A stretch of 10,446 bases of DNA from an uncultured Pseudomonadales bacterium. GTDB lineage: Bacteria; Pseudomonadota; Gammaproteobacteria; Pseudomonadales; Porticoccaceae. The position numbers were made by a program, and so were the translations under genes. Shown here piece after piece: positions 1 to 6,892 of this stretch (position 1 is the stretch's first letter; each line of letters begins with the position of its first letter). The notes below the pieces were generated by a model. It was not told where the DNA came from. It searched no databases and saw only the letters and a program-made list of their open reading frames with translations. The stretch is taken from assembly GCA_905478725.1 (NCBI GenBank), contig CAJQJT010000135.1, forward strand, positions 1-10,446, in the 5' to 3' direction.

Positions 1-80
1 GGTTCGGAGTGACAGGTTGAGGGTTCGGAGTGACAGGTTGAGGGTTCAGAGTGACAGGTTGAGGTTTCCAAATGACAGCC
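1..80. repeat. 21-bp tandem repeat, about four units
   Basis: Two identical 21-bp units (1-21 and 22-42, beginning GGTTCGGAGTGACAGG) are followed by a third with one change (43-63, GGTTCAGAG) and a degenerate fourth (64-80, GTTTCCAAATGACAG). The array starts at the window edge, so more units may lie to the left. No coding frame or promoter is apparent in it. It is an intergenic minisatellite-like array; its function is unknown. Confidence 0.9.
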
Positions 81-84
81 CTCA

Positions 85-116
85 GTCTGCCATCCTGAGC
101 GAAGCCGAAGGATCTC
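85..116. repeat. Palindromic dispersed-type element
   Basis: The core reads ATCCTGAGCGAAGCCGAAGGAT (92-113 in two abutting parts), in which ATCCT at the left pairs with AGGAT at the right around a GC-containing loop. From memory, TCATCCTGAGCGAAG-type sequences recur as short dispersed repeats between genes in many bacterial genomes, which is why I call it a repeat. Only one copy is visible here, so the multicopy nature cannot be shown from this window. Confidence 0.5.
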
Positions 117-140
117 AAACTTATCGCTAAACTTATCACT
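117..140. repeat. 12-bp direct duplication
   Basis: AAACTTATCGCT (117-128) is followed directly by AAACTTATCACT (129-140), with one mismatch. It lies between the palindromic element and the ubiX leader. It may be a simple slippage product; no regulatory role can be assigned. Confidence 0.7.
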
Positions 141-194
141 ATCAAGGTCCCGCCAAACAGGGCAAAATACTCATCAAACTAGCAAGGAACTTCT

Positions 195-761
195 ATGCGA
201 ATAATTATTGGTATGTCTGGCTCTAGTGGTGTTATTTATGGCATTCGCATGCTGCAGATGCTCGCCGATAAGCCTGAGATCGAAACCCATCTGGTGATGA
301 GCCAAGCGGCGCGCATGAATATAGGTATAGAAACCGATTGGGCTGTGGAAGATGTTGAGGCCCTGGCCGATGAGGTGCATAACAATAAAAACATTGGTGC
401 GACCATTGCCAGTGGCTCGTTTAAAACCGCGGGCATGATCGTGGTTCCATGTTCCATGAAAACCCTCTCTGGAATCGTTAATTCCTATGCGGATAATCTG
501 CTCATTCGCGCTGCTGATGTCATTCTCAAAGAGCGCCGCAGGCTGGTCATTGTGCCTCGTGAATCGCCTTTACACACTGGCCACTGCGAACTGATGTTTA
601 AGGCCAGCCAATACGGAGCGATTATCTGTCCGCCATCACCTGCGTTTTATACCAACCCGCAAAGCGTGGACGATATTATCAATCACTCCGTGGCTCGGGT
701 GCTGGATCTATTTGATGTTGAGACTGCCAGTCTGAAACGCTGGCAAGGGCAGGGCAGTTAA
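195..761 (+). CDS. ubiX: Flavin prenyltransferase UbiX
   Basis: UbiX/Pad1 family protein of 188 residues, normal length. The family joins a dimethylallyl group to FMN, making the prenylated FMN cofactor used by UbiD-type decarboxylases, classically in ubiquinone synthesis; it is cytosolic. Visible signatures are the N-terminal Rossmann-like flavin-phosphate loop GMSGSSG (residues 6-12), the family block VPCSMKTLSGI (84-94) followed by YADNLLIRAADV, and KERRRLVIVPRESPL (112-126). The start is supported by AAGGA at 184-188, six bases before the ATG. It shares a TAATG overlap with the next gene, so the two are very probably co-transcribed and translationally coupled. The cognate UbiD is not in the window. 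The family call is firm; whether this copy serves ubiquinone synthesis or another UbiD enzyme is not decidable here. Confidence 0.95.
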   Translation: MRIIIGMSGSSGVIYGIRMLQMLADKPEIETHLVMSQAARMNIGIETDWAVEDVEALADEVHNNKNIGATIASGSFKTAGMIVVPCSMKTLSGIVNSYADNLLIRAADVILKERRRLVIVPRESPLHTGHCELMFKASQYGAIICPPSPAFYTNPQSVDDIINHSVARVLDLFDVETASLKRWQGQGS

Positions 762-1237
762 TGGCGGCTGATACCGCTCCATTAAAGGCTTTTCTGCAGT
801 TAGAATCGGTTTTGACTCTATCGGTCAATGATGAGCAAGGGCCCTGGACTGCGCCCGTTCTCTACGTGGCTGACGAGGATTTAAATCTCTATTTTCTCTC
901 CTCTTCGTCGACCCGGCATATTGCCAGTTTGCCTGAAGATGGTCGCATTGCTGCATCGATCTACAGCGACTACAAAGGCGATTGGTTGGGTATTTGCGGT
1001 GTGCAGATGGAAGCGGATATCAGTCAGGTTGATGAGGCTCACAGAGCCGCCGCTGCGGCACGTTATTTTCAGCGTTTCCCTGAAGTGAAGGCGCTGATCG
1101 ACAATCCGGCTAACGATCAGGAAAAACGCATTGGTGCGGCCTTTGGTAAGAGTCATTTTTTTCGTGTAACGCCGACCTTTCTGCGCTTTATTAACAATGC
1201 CGATGGTTTTTCATCGCGCAATGAGTGGCGGTTCTAG
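761..1237 (+). CDS. YhbP-like PNPOx/FMN-binding split-barrel protein
   Basis: A 158-residue protein of the pyridoxamine 5'-phosphate oxidase-like split beta-barrel superfamily, closest by eye to Escherichia coli YhbP (UPF0306). Supporting features are an N-terminal strand pattern (VLTLSV, then APVLYVADEDLNLYFLSS), the STRHIASL segment typical of the flavin-phosphate region, a central GVQMEADI strand, and YFQRFPEVK, which mirrors the Y..RFP of YhbP. Such proteins usually dimerise and bind FMN or F420; the substrate of this subgroup is unknown to me. The start ATG shares one base with the ubiX stop, and AGGG at 751-754 gives a well-placed ribosome binding site. The coupling to ubiX suggests a flavin-linked role, but that is inference. 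It lacks the length and motifs expected of true PdxH. Confidence 0.75.
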   Translation: MAADTAPLKAFLQLESVLTLSVNDEQGPWTAPVLYVADEDLNLYFLSSSSTRHIASLPEDGRIAASIYSDYKGDWLGICGVQMEADISQVDEAHRAAAAARYFQRFPEVKALIDNPANDQEKRIGAAFGKSHFFRVTPTFLRFINNADGFSSRNEWRF

Positions 1238-1260
1238 GCTTTTTTAAGAAGCCCTTTTTA
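1237..1260 (+). terminator. Intrinsic terminator of the ubiX operon
   Basis: GGCTT (1237-1241) pairs with AAGCC (1249-1253), extendable by a G-T wobble, with a short AT-rich loop, followed by CTTTTT (1254-1259). The hairpin overlaps the last base of the stop codon of the YhbP-like gene. There is no matching T-run on the other strand, so it should act only on + strand transcripts. Confidence 0.7.
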
Positions 1261-1300
1261 TATAAAGAAGCCACTTAATCAAAAAGCCTGGTCGGCAAAA

Positions 1301-1330
1301 TTATTCCGTCTTATTCCTTCTTATTCCTCT
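1301..1330. repeat. Decamer tandem repeat over the putA stop codon
   Basis: Three 10-bp units, TTATTCCGTC, TTATTCCTTC and TTATTCCTCT, run through the 3' end of putA. On the - strand each unit supplies a TAA (1321-1323, 1311-1313, 1301-1303). Because the units are 10 bp apart, these stops fall in all three frames. It may be a chance low-complexity duplication. Confidence 0.75.
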
Positions 1331-4300
1331 AGATTAAACAACTTCGTATTACCGCCACGAGCAACTAAATTCTCTGTGCGCGTGCGCTCACTTAAAAACC
1401 ACAGCAGCCAGTGATAGCTGTAATCTTGGTCCCGCTGGGGCCATTCAATCAGTGGGATAATACTCCCAGTGCGTTTTGCCATCGCTTGCCTGAGGTCTGA
1501 GCTATTGGTATTCAGGCTGTTGGTGACTATGCCCTCCACCTGATTATCTAAAACCAGACCGGTAAGGTTATCTAGGGCGGCAAATTGCAGCAAGTTTTTC
1601 GCTAGGCCCGCTTTGCCGTATTTATCCCGCAGGCTAAGTAAATCGTCTTGATGGCAGCCGTCAGCGGTAACAATGACCGGGCAGCCACAGAGTAGGGCGC
1701 TGGCAATTTGTTTCTCTGCATGGGCGAATGGGTCCTGGGGAGTAATAACAACTACCACCACACCACGGCCTTGAACTGACAGTCGATTGTCTTCGCCGGT
1801 GGGGCCCGGAAGTTCGATTGGATTGGCCAGAGTCTCTCTGGCAACTGCATCAATCTGCTGGAGCCAGGATGGGTCTGTGGCGACCTGCTGCAGAATAATT
1901 AGCCTTGAGTCGATTGAGGTAGACTGCCATTTTTTCAGTGCCTTTTGGGCGTCTGATACTAAGGCTCCATGATCTGTTTTAGAGTCATTGATAACTAGGT
2001 CAAATGATCGGCCTGCAGTCTCTGGAATATCCGCTTGTGAGAAGCGCAGCATATAGTTGGGTCCGCCGGCTTTTGGACCTGTGCCGGATAACCCGCGACC
2101 GCCGAATGGGTTAACCCCAACTACGGCACCAACCATGTTGCGATTAATATAGGTGTTGCCAGCGATGGTGTTGCTAAATACTTTCTGTGCAAAGGCCTGA
2201 ATGCGGCTGTGAACGCCTAGGGTAAGACCAAAGCCGGTGTTGTTAATCTGTTCAATCACCTTGCCCAGCTGATCAGAATCAAAGCGAACCACATGAAGTA
2301 TTGGGCCGAAGACTTCGTCTGTCAGCACGTCGAGGGAATCAATTTCAAAGGCATGGGGTGCGATGAAGCTGCCATTGGCACAGCTGCTATCCAACTCGAC
2401 TTTTGCAATCAATTTAGCTTCGCGGTTCATGCGATCTATATGAGACTGGAGTTCTTTCTGTGCCCCGGAATCGATCACTGGCCCCAGATCACTGCTGAGT
2501 AAGCGTGGGTCGCCGGCCTTCAGTGAGGCCATGGCACCTTTCAGCATGTGCAGCAAATTGTCGGCTATATCGGATTGGACAAATAATACGCGGAGGGCTG
2601 AGCAGCGCTGTCCGGCACTTTGGAAGGCCGACATGATTACGTCATCCACTACCTGTTCTGGCAGGGCGCTGGAGTCCACGACCATACAGTTTTGGCCGCC
2701 AGTTTCAGCGATAAAGGGAATCGGTGGGCCGCTGCGTTTGGCTAGCTGTTGATTGATATGCTGTGCAGTGCCGGTGGAACCAGTGAAGGAAATACCTTTA
2801 ATACGGCTGTCGGTGAGCACTAGGTTGCCGATCTGGGAGCCACTGCCAAGCAGCAAATGTAAGGCTTCGCCTGGAACGCCGGCCTCGTGAAAAAGACGCA
2901 CGGCAATGGCGGCAATGGCCGGTGTCTGCGCTGCGGGTTTGGCCAGTACTGTATTACCCGCCGCCAGGGCCGCGGCGATTTGACCGACGGTAATGGCGAG
3001 GGGAAAGTTCCACGGACTGATACAGAAGAATACGCCGCGTCCGGTTAAGCCCTGGAATGATTTGGCTTGCACTGCGTAGTAACGACAGAAGTCGATGGCC
3101 TCGCGGACTTCGGAAATACCATCATTAACTGTGCGTCCAGCTTCAAGGCTGATGACGCCAATTAACTCACCAAAGTCTCTCTCCATAAGGTCTGCGACTT
3201 TCTCGAGAATTGTCGCGCGTGCGCCGTGACCTACGCTGTTCCATGCATTATAGGCTCGATGGGCAGACTCTAGGGCTGTGAGTATCTCTCCATCGCTGAC
3301 ACGGCCGCTGTGACCAATCAGCTGAGTCTGATCACTTGGGCTGTAGTTGGGTTCCAGTGGTTTGTCTAACGCCACACCGCCGATAATCGGCTGGGATATC
3401 AACTGTGGTGTTTTCGCTACCTGCGCTAATAACAGCTCTGATTCCTGTACTGAATCTAGATCTATGCCATGGGCATTTTTACGATCTTCACCCACTGCGC
3501 TAAACATTTCCGGAGGAATAGGAATGCCTTTGTGCTGATAGGGGAAGCAGCTATTGACCTGCTTGCGATTATCTTCAAGTAGCTCTTCTACTGGTGTCTG
3601 TTCATCGAGGAAGCGATTGACGAAGGAGCTGTTGGCGCCATTTTCCAGCAGACGTCGCACTAGGTAGGGCAACAGATCGCTATGGTTGCCAATGGGGGCA
3701 TAGACACGCACTGGAATGACTTTGGCCGTGGCTGTTTTTCCGTTGGCGGCTTTTGAAATAGAGAGTCTCAGGTTGTCATAGAGAATATGGCCCATGCCAT
3801 GAAGACGCTGAAACTCAAATTGACGGTCTCCGGCAATGTTCAGAATCATGGTGGCGGTGTAGGCATTGTGGGTCGCAAATTGTGGGTAAATCGCGTCCTG
3901 AGCATCGAGTAAAATGCCGGCGCAGTGCTGGTAGCAGAGATCGGTATTGGCTTTGCGGGTGAATACAGGATAGCTGGCAAGGCCTAGCTCTTGGGCATGT
4001 TTAATCTCGGCATCCCAGTAGGCACCTTTAACCAGTCGCACCATTAAACGGCGATTAGCCTCACGGGCTAGGCCAATTAGCCATTTGGCGGTATCCGGTG
4101 CGCGCTTCTGGTAGGCCTGCAGTACAAAGCCGAGTCCCTGCCAGCCATCGAGATCCTTGTCTTTGGCGAGGATTTCAAAGATGTCCATGGAGATGTCGAG
4201 TCTGTAGGCTTCCTCGGCATCTATGGAGAGGCCAATGTTGTATTTCGCCGCTTGGACACAGAGCTGCTTAATGCGTGGCAGCAATTCAGTCATCACTAGA

Positions 4301-5088
4301 TCGTACTGGGCAAAATAGTAACGTGGGTGAAGTGCCGAGAGTTTTACCGAGATACCATTGGCGCTGTTTACATCAGTGGCTTCATCGCGCTCAGGGCTGC
4401 TTTCACTTTTACCTATATTATCAATGGCACTGGCATAGGCGGTTAAATATTTCTGGGCATCGGCATCGGTGCGTGCGCCTTCGCCGAGCATATCAAAAGA
4501 AAATCGAGTGTTATTGTCATTTTGTTTGGCGCCGCGCTTGAGGCCTTCTTTAATATCCCGTCCCAGCACATATTGACCGCCCATTATTTTCATCGCCTGC
4601 ATCACTGCAGCGCGAATAACAGGTTCGCCAGCGCTGGCGGTGAGTCGTCTGACCCAGTTGTCGGTGTTTTCCGTGATCTCTGCGTCGAGACTCACCAACT
4701 GGCCAGTGAGCATCAGACCCCAGGTTGAGGCATTCACAAACAGTGACTTGGACTTATTGCGATGGCTGTTCCAGTTGCCGGCCTTAATTTTTTCGGCAAT
4801 TAAGCGATCTGCGGTTAATGCATCGGGCACACGCAATAGGGCTTCAGCGAGACACATCAGTGCCACGCCTTCAGCATTTGAGAGACCAAACTCGAGTAAA
4901 AAAGCATCCAATATACCGTTGCTGGATTTGTCCGCTCGACACTGAGTGACCAGGTCCCGTGACTCTTGCAAAATAGTGTCGCGAGTTGCGCCAGAGAGGG
5001 GATTACTGTGCAACAACTGGGTCACAGCTTGGTGCTCATCCTGGTGGGTGGCATGACGTATTTTATTGCGCAGCGAAGTCTGATTCAT
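1321..5088 (-). CDS. putA: Bifunctional proline dehydrogenase / L-glutamate-gamma-semialdehyde dehydrogenase PutA
   Basis: A 1255-residue PutA that oxidises L-proline to L-glutamate: an FAD-dependent PRODH passes electrons to quinone, then an NAD-dependent aldehyde dehydrogenase acts on the semialdehyde. The order is an alpha-helical N-terminal region (about 1-200), a PRODH barrel with RLVKGAYWDAE (Lys354) and the substrate-carboxylate arginine pair in YLVRRLLENGA (Arg478-Arg479), then ALDH from about 560 with PWNFPLAI, SFTGSTG, ETGGQN (Glu795) and the catalytic cysteine of GQRCSALR (Cys829). The Glu-Cys spacing of 34 is canonical. After about residue 1030 comes the ALDH-like C-terminal domain, ending in ARGGNTKLF, the conserved tail of long PutAs. 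There is no ribbon-helix-helix N-terminus, so it should not repress itself, which fits the separate divergent Lrp-type gene. The membrane association expected of PutA is peripheral. The ATG at 5088 has only a weak upstream ribosome-binding sequence (GAGTAAG). Confidence 0.97.
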   Translation of the reverse strand: MNQTSLRNKIRHATHQDEHQAVTQLLHSNPLSGATRDTILQESRDLVTQCRADKSSNGILDAFLLEFGLSNAEGVALMCLAEALLRVPDALTADRLIAEKIKAGNWNSHRNKSKSLFVNASTWGLMLTGQLVSLDAEITENTDNWVRRLTASAGEPVIRAAVMQAMKIMGGQYVLGRDIKEGLKRGAKQNDNNTRFSFDMLGEGARTDADAQKYLTAYASAIDNIGKSESSPERDEATDVNSANGISVKLSALHPRYYFAQYDLVMTELLPRIKQLCVQAAKYNIGLSIDAEEAYRLDISMDIFEILAKDKDLDGWQGLGFVLQAYQKRAPDTAKWLIGLAREANRRLMVRLVKGAYWDAEIKHAQELGLASYPVFTRKANTDLCYQHCAGILLDAQDAIYPQFATHNAYTATMILNIAGDRQFEFQRLHGMGHILYDNLRLSISKAANGKTATAKVIPVRVYAPIGNHSDLLPYLVRRLLENGANSSFVNRFLDEQTPVEELLEDNRKQVNSCFPYQHKGIPIPPEMFSAVGEDRKNAHGIDLDSVQESELLLAQVAKTPQLISQPIIGGVALDKPLEPNYSPSDQTQLIGHSGRVSDGEILTALESAHRAYNAWNSVGHGARATILEKVADLMERDFGELIGVISLEAGRTVNDGISEVREAIDFCRYYAVQAKSFQGLTGRGVFFCISPWNFPLAITVGQIAAALAAGNTVLAKPAAQTPAIAAIAVRLFHEAGVPGEALHLLLGSGSQIGNLVLTDSRIKGISFTGSTGTAQHINQQLAKRSGPPIPFIAETGGQNCMVVDSSALPEQVVDDVIMSAFQSAGQRCSALRVLFVQSDIADNLLHMLKGAMASLKAGDPRLLSSDLGPVIDSGAQKELQSHIDRMNREAKLIAKVELDSSCANGSFIAPHAFEIDSLDVLTDEVFGPILHVVRFDSDQLGKVIEQINNTGFGLTLGVHSRIQAFAQKVFSNTIAGNTYINRNMVGAVVGVNPFGGRGLSGTGPKAGGPNYMLRFSQADIPETAGRSFDLVINDSKTDHGALVSDAQKALKKWQSTSIDSRLIILQQVATDPSWLQQIDAVARETLANPIELPGPTGEDNRLSVQGRGVVVVVITPQDPFAHAEKQIASALLCGCPVIVTADGCHQDDLLSLRDKYGKAGLAKNLLQFAALDNLTGLVLDNQVEGIVTNSLNTNSSDLRQAMAKRTGSIIPLIEWPQRDQDYSYHWLLWFLSERTRTENLVARGGNTKLFNLEE

Positions 5089-5137
5089 GGGTGCTTACTC
5101 GCGTTTAGGTGCTGTTGAATATGTGGCATTCTTGCTT

Positions 5138-5190
5138 AAATTATGTAGTATATGTCTCCATAATTTGCCATATTCCAGTCAAATAAACTG
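5138..5190. promoter_or_regulatory. Candidate Lrp-type operator region between putA and its regulator
   Basis: Two 15-mers each match the E. coli Lrp consensus YAGHAWATTWTDCTR at 12 of 15 positions by hand count: TAGTATATGTCTCCA (5146-5160) and CAGTCAAATAAACTG (5176-5190). Their starts are 30 bp apart, close to three helical turns. The first sits inside an inverted repeat, AAATTATG (5138-5145) and CATAATTT (5159-5166), with a 13-bp spacer. Possible -10 elements for putA on the - strand are TATACT (5148-5153) and CATAAT (5140-5145), neither with a good -35 at the usual distance. That is what an activator-dependent promoter would look like. The consensus is degenerate and the local DNA AT-rich, so the match needs a statistical test. 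Confidence 0.5.
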
Positions 5191-5216
5191 CTAATTTGGC
5201 TTTTGTCGACTATTAT
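5188..5216 (+). promoter_or_regulatory. Candidate promoter of the Lrp-family gene
   Basis: TATTAT (5211-5216) is a good -10 hexamer; 17 bp upstream is a poor -35, CTGCTA (5188-5193). A start point near 5223 would leave a leader of about 30 bases to the ATG at 5254, and would place the earlier possible starts (TTG 5203, ATG 5215) outside the transcript. The -35 overlaps the downstream Lrp-like box, which would allow autoregulation. Confidence 0.4.
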
Positions 5217-5253
5217 GCTCTTTCAGGTTTTTGTTTATGGAGTGTCGAATAGA

Positions 5254-5751
5254 ATGCCAAACAGAGTGCTAAAAGTGAAAACAGTGACTGATCTTGATCG
5301 TACTGATCGACGGATTCTTAATATATTGCAGCGCCAGGGTCGTATCGCCAACGTAGAGCTGGCGAAGCAGGTGAACCTCACTCCGACACCCTGCCTTGAA
5401 CGGGTTAAGCGACTGGAAAAAGAGGGCTTTATTACCCAATATGTGGCGCTGCTGGATCCGGTGAAAGCCAACGCCTCACTCTCCGCCTATATTGAGGTGC
5501 AGTTAGACAGCACAACCACCGAAGCTATTACGCTGTTCGATCAGCAGATGTTGTTATTGGACGAGGTGGTGGAATGTCAGCTGGTGGCTGGTGGCTTTGA
5601 TTATTTGATCAAGATTCGAGTGGAGGATATGCAGCATTACCAGCGTTTTCTCGGTGGCAAGCTATCTGGGATTAAAGGGATTAGCCAGACCCACACCTAT
5701 GTGGTGATCCATGACGTAAAGTCTGAGACGGCGATTAAGATAAATCCCTAG
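5254..5751 (+). CDS. Lrp/AsnC-family transcriptional regulator, probable PutR-like regulator of putA
   Basis: A 165-residue feast/famine regulator from the chosen start. The N-terminal helix-turn-helix begins at LDRTDRRILNILQ and includes ANVELAKQVNLTPTPCLERVKRLEKEGFI, nearly the family archetype; a C-terminal RAM effector domain follows (ASLSAYIEVQL to the end). The frame is open upstream to a TTG at 5203 and an ATG at 5215. I prefer the ATG at 5254 because it gives the usual family length and follows GGAG (5239-5242), though at a long 11-base spacing; a candidate -10 also covers the earlier starts. Divergent placement beside a putA lacking its own DNA-binding domain suggests a proline-responsive activator, as known for PutR in Alphaproteobacteria. 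The ligand and mode are inferred. Convergent with alr, 30 bp apart, with no clear terminator between. Confidence 0.9.
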   Translation: MPNRVLKVKTVTDLDRTDRRILNILQRQGRIANVELAKQVNLTPTPCLERVKRLEKEGFITQYVALLDPVKANASLSAYIEVQLDSTTTEAITLFDQQMLLLDEVVECQLVAGGFDYLIKIRVEDMQHYQRFLGGKLSGIKGISQTHTYVVIHDVKSETAIKINP

Positions 5752-5781
5752 GGCTGATCTGTTTTTATGAATAACCTAGTT

Positions 5782-6858
5782 TTATAAATAAATGCGAGGT
5801 ACTCGCCCTGGCATACGGGTGAGCAGTTCATAGCCGATGGTGCCGCAGTAGCTGGCGACTTCATTGACCGGCAACTCTGGGCCCCAGAGTACGGCCTTGT
5901 CACCAATGGCAACGTCGCTTAACTCTGTAACGTCAACTGTAATCATATCCATAGAGACACGGCCTACGAGCGGGTAGCGAACACCATTAATCAGTACTGG
6001 CGTGCCATTGCTGGCGTTGCGCGGATAGCCGTCGCCATAGCCAACGGTAATGGTGGCGATAGTTGAGTCTCGCTCGGCAGTCCAGTTTGCTGTGTAGCCC
6101 ACGGACTCACCAGCAGCAATACTACGCAGGGAAATCACTGCAGATTCAAATGACATTACCGGCTTCAGCTTATCGGCATTCTCTTGGGGTCCAGCAAAGG
6201 GTGAGTTGCCATAGAGCATATAACCCGGGCGCTGCCATTCCCGCTGGGCTTTGGGCCAGGCCAAAATGGCGGCTGAATTGGCTAGGCTCTGCATTGCCGC
6301 AACTGGTGCGCAGACTTTAAAGGTAGCGATTTGCTTGGCGGTCGCATCACTGTGCAAATCATCGGCACAGGCAAAGTGCGAGGTAACGACGATGGGCTGG
6401 CTAACATTGCGACTGCTGTTGAGGGTTTTATACACCTCATTGATTTCGTCGGAGTGAAAACCCAGACGGTGCATACCGGTGTCGACGCCGAGCCAGACCG
6501 TTAAAGGCAGTGCTAAATCCGCATCAATAATCGCTTGTTTTTGCTGATGATTTTCAACCATCACCCAGAAGCCTTTGGTAGCAGCTACTTTGAGTTCGGC
6601 GGCGTCAAAGGCGCCTTCTAATAATAGTATCGGTTGTTTGATTCCGGCGCTGCGCAGTTCCAGTGCCTCTTCAATACAGGCAACACCAAAGGCTGGGGCA
6701 ATATCACTGAGGGCCTGAGACACCTTTACCGCGCCATGACCATAGGCATTGGCCTTGACCATGGGCATGGTCTTTGAGTCGGGGGCCAATGACTGCGCCA
6801 ACTGATAGTTGTGGCGCAGGGCCTGAAGGTCGATAACTGCTCTGGTGGGTCTGGACAT
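5782..6858 (-). CDS. alr: Alanine racemase
   Basis: A PLP-dependent fold-type III racemase interconverting L- and D-alanine in the cytosol, 358 residues (normal length). The N-terminal barrel carries the PLP lysine in MVKANAYGHG (Lys35). HFACAD, RPGYMLYG (Arg210, next to the pyridine nitrogen in the family) and the catalytic tyrosine in SVGYTANW (Tyr255) follow, then GYGDGYPR, VGRVSMDM and the C-terminal GYELLTRMPGRVPR. All expected catalytic residues are present. The ATG is preceded by AGG seven bases away (AGGTAACAGC). The gene lies 34 bp after the aminotransferase gene, so the two form a likely transcription unit. Alr could supply D-alanine for the cell wall or, as in DadX, serve catabolism. 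Pairing with a D-amino acid aminotransferase suggests interconversion of D-Ala and D-Glu pools. Confidence 0.96.
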   Translation of the reverse strand: MSRPTRAVIDLQALRHNYQLAQSLAPDSKTMPMVKANAYGHGAVKVSQALSDIAPAFGVACIEEALELRSAGIKQPILLLEGAFDAAELKVAATKGFWVMVENHQQKQAIIDADLALPLTVWLGVDTGMHRLGFHSDEINEVYKTLNSSRNVSQPIVVTSHFACADDLHSDATAKQIATFKVCAPVAAMQSLANSAAILAWPKAQREWQRPGYMLYGNSPFAGPQENADKLKPVMSFESAVISLRSIAAGESVGYTANWTAERDSTIATITVGYGDGYPRNASNGTPVLINGVRYPLVGRVSMDMITVDVTELSDVAIGDKAVLWGPELPVNEVASYCGTIGYELLTRMPGRVPRIYL

Positions 6859-6892
6859 GCTGTTACCTGTTTTTCAAATAGAGTAGCAAAAT

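Noticed and set aside
1..80. CRISPR array
   Set aside because: The 21-bp units abut directly with no unique spacers, and no cas genes are present.
1279..1300. Hairpin GCC-GACCA-GGC followed by T-run on the - strand as a putA terminator
   Set aside because: Only a 3-bp stem; not convincing.
4275..4945. Series of + strand open frames inside putA, plus similar ones antisense to alr, dat, pxpC and the cyclase-like gene
   Set aside because: They lie entirely opposite strongly conserved coding regions, show no family motifs, have low-complexity composition and mostly lack ribosome binding sites.
5748..5779. CTAGG/CCTAG inverted repeat between the Lrp-type gene and alr as a terminator
   Set aside because: A 5-bp stem with a loop of over 20 bases is too weak to support.
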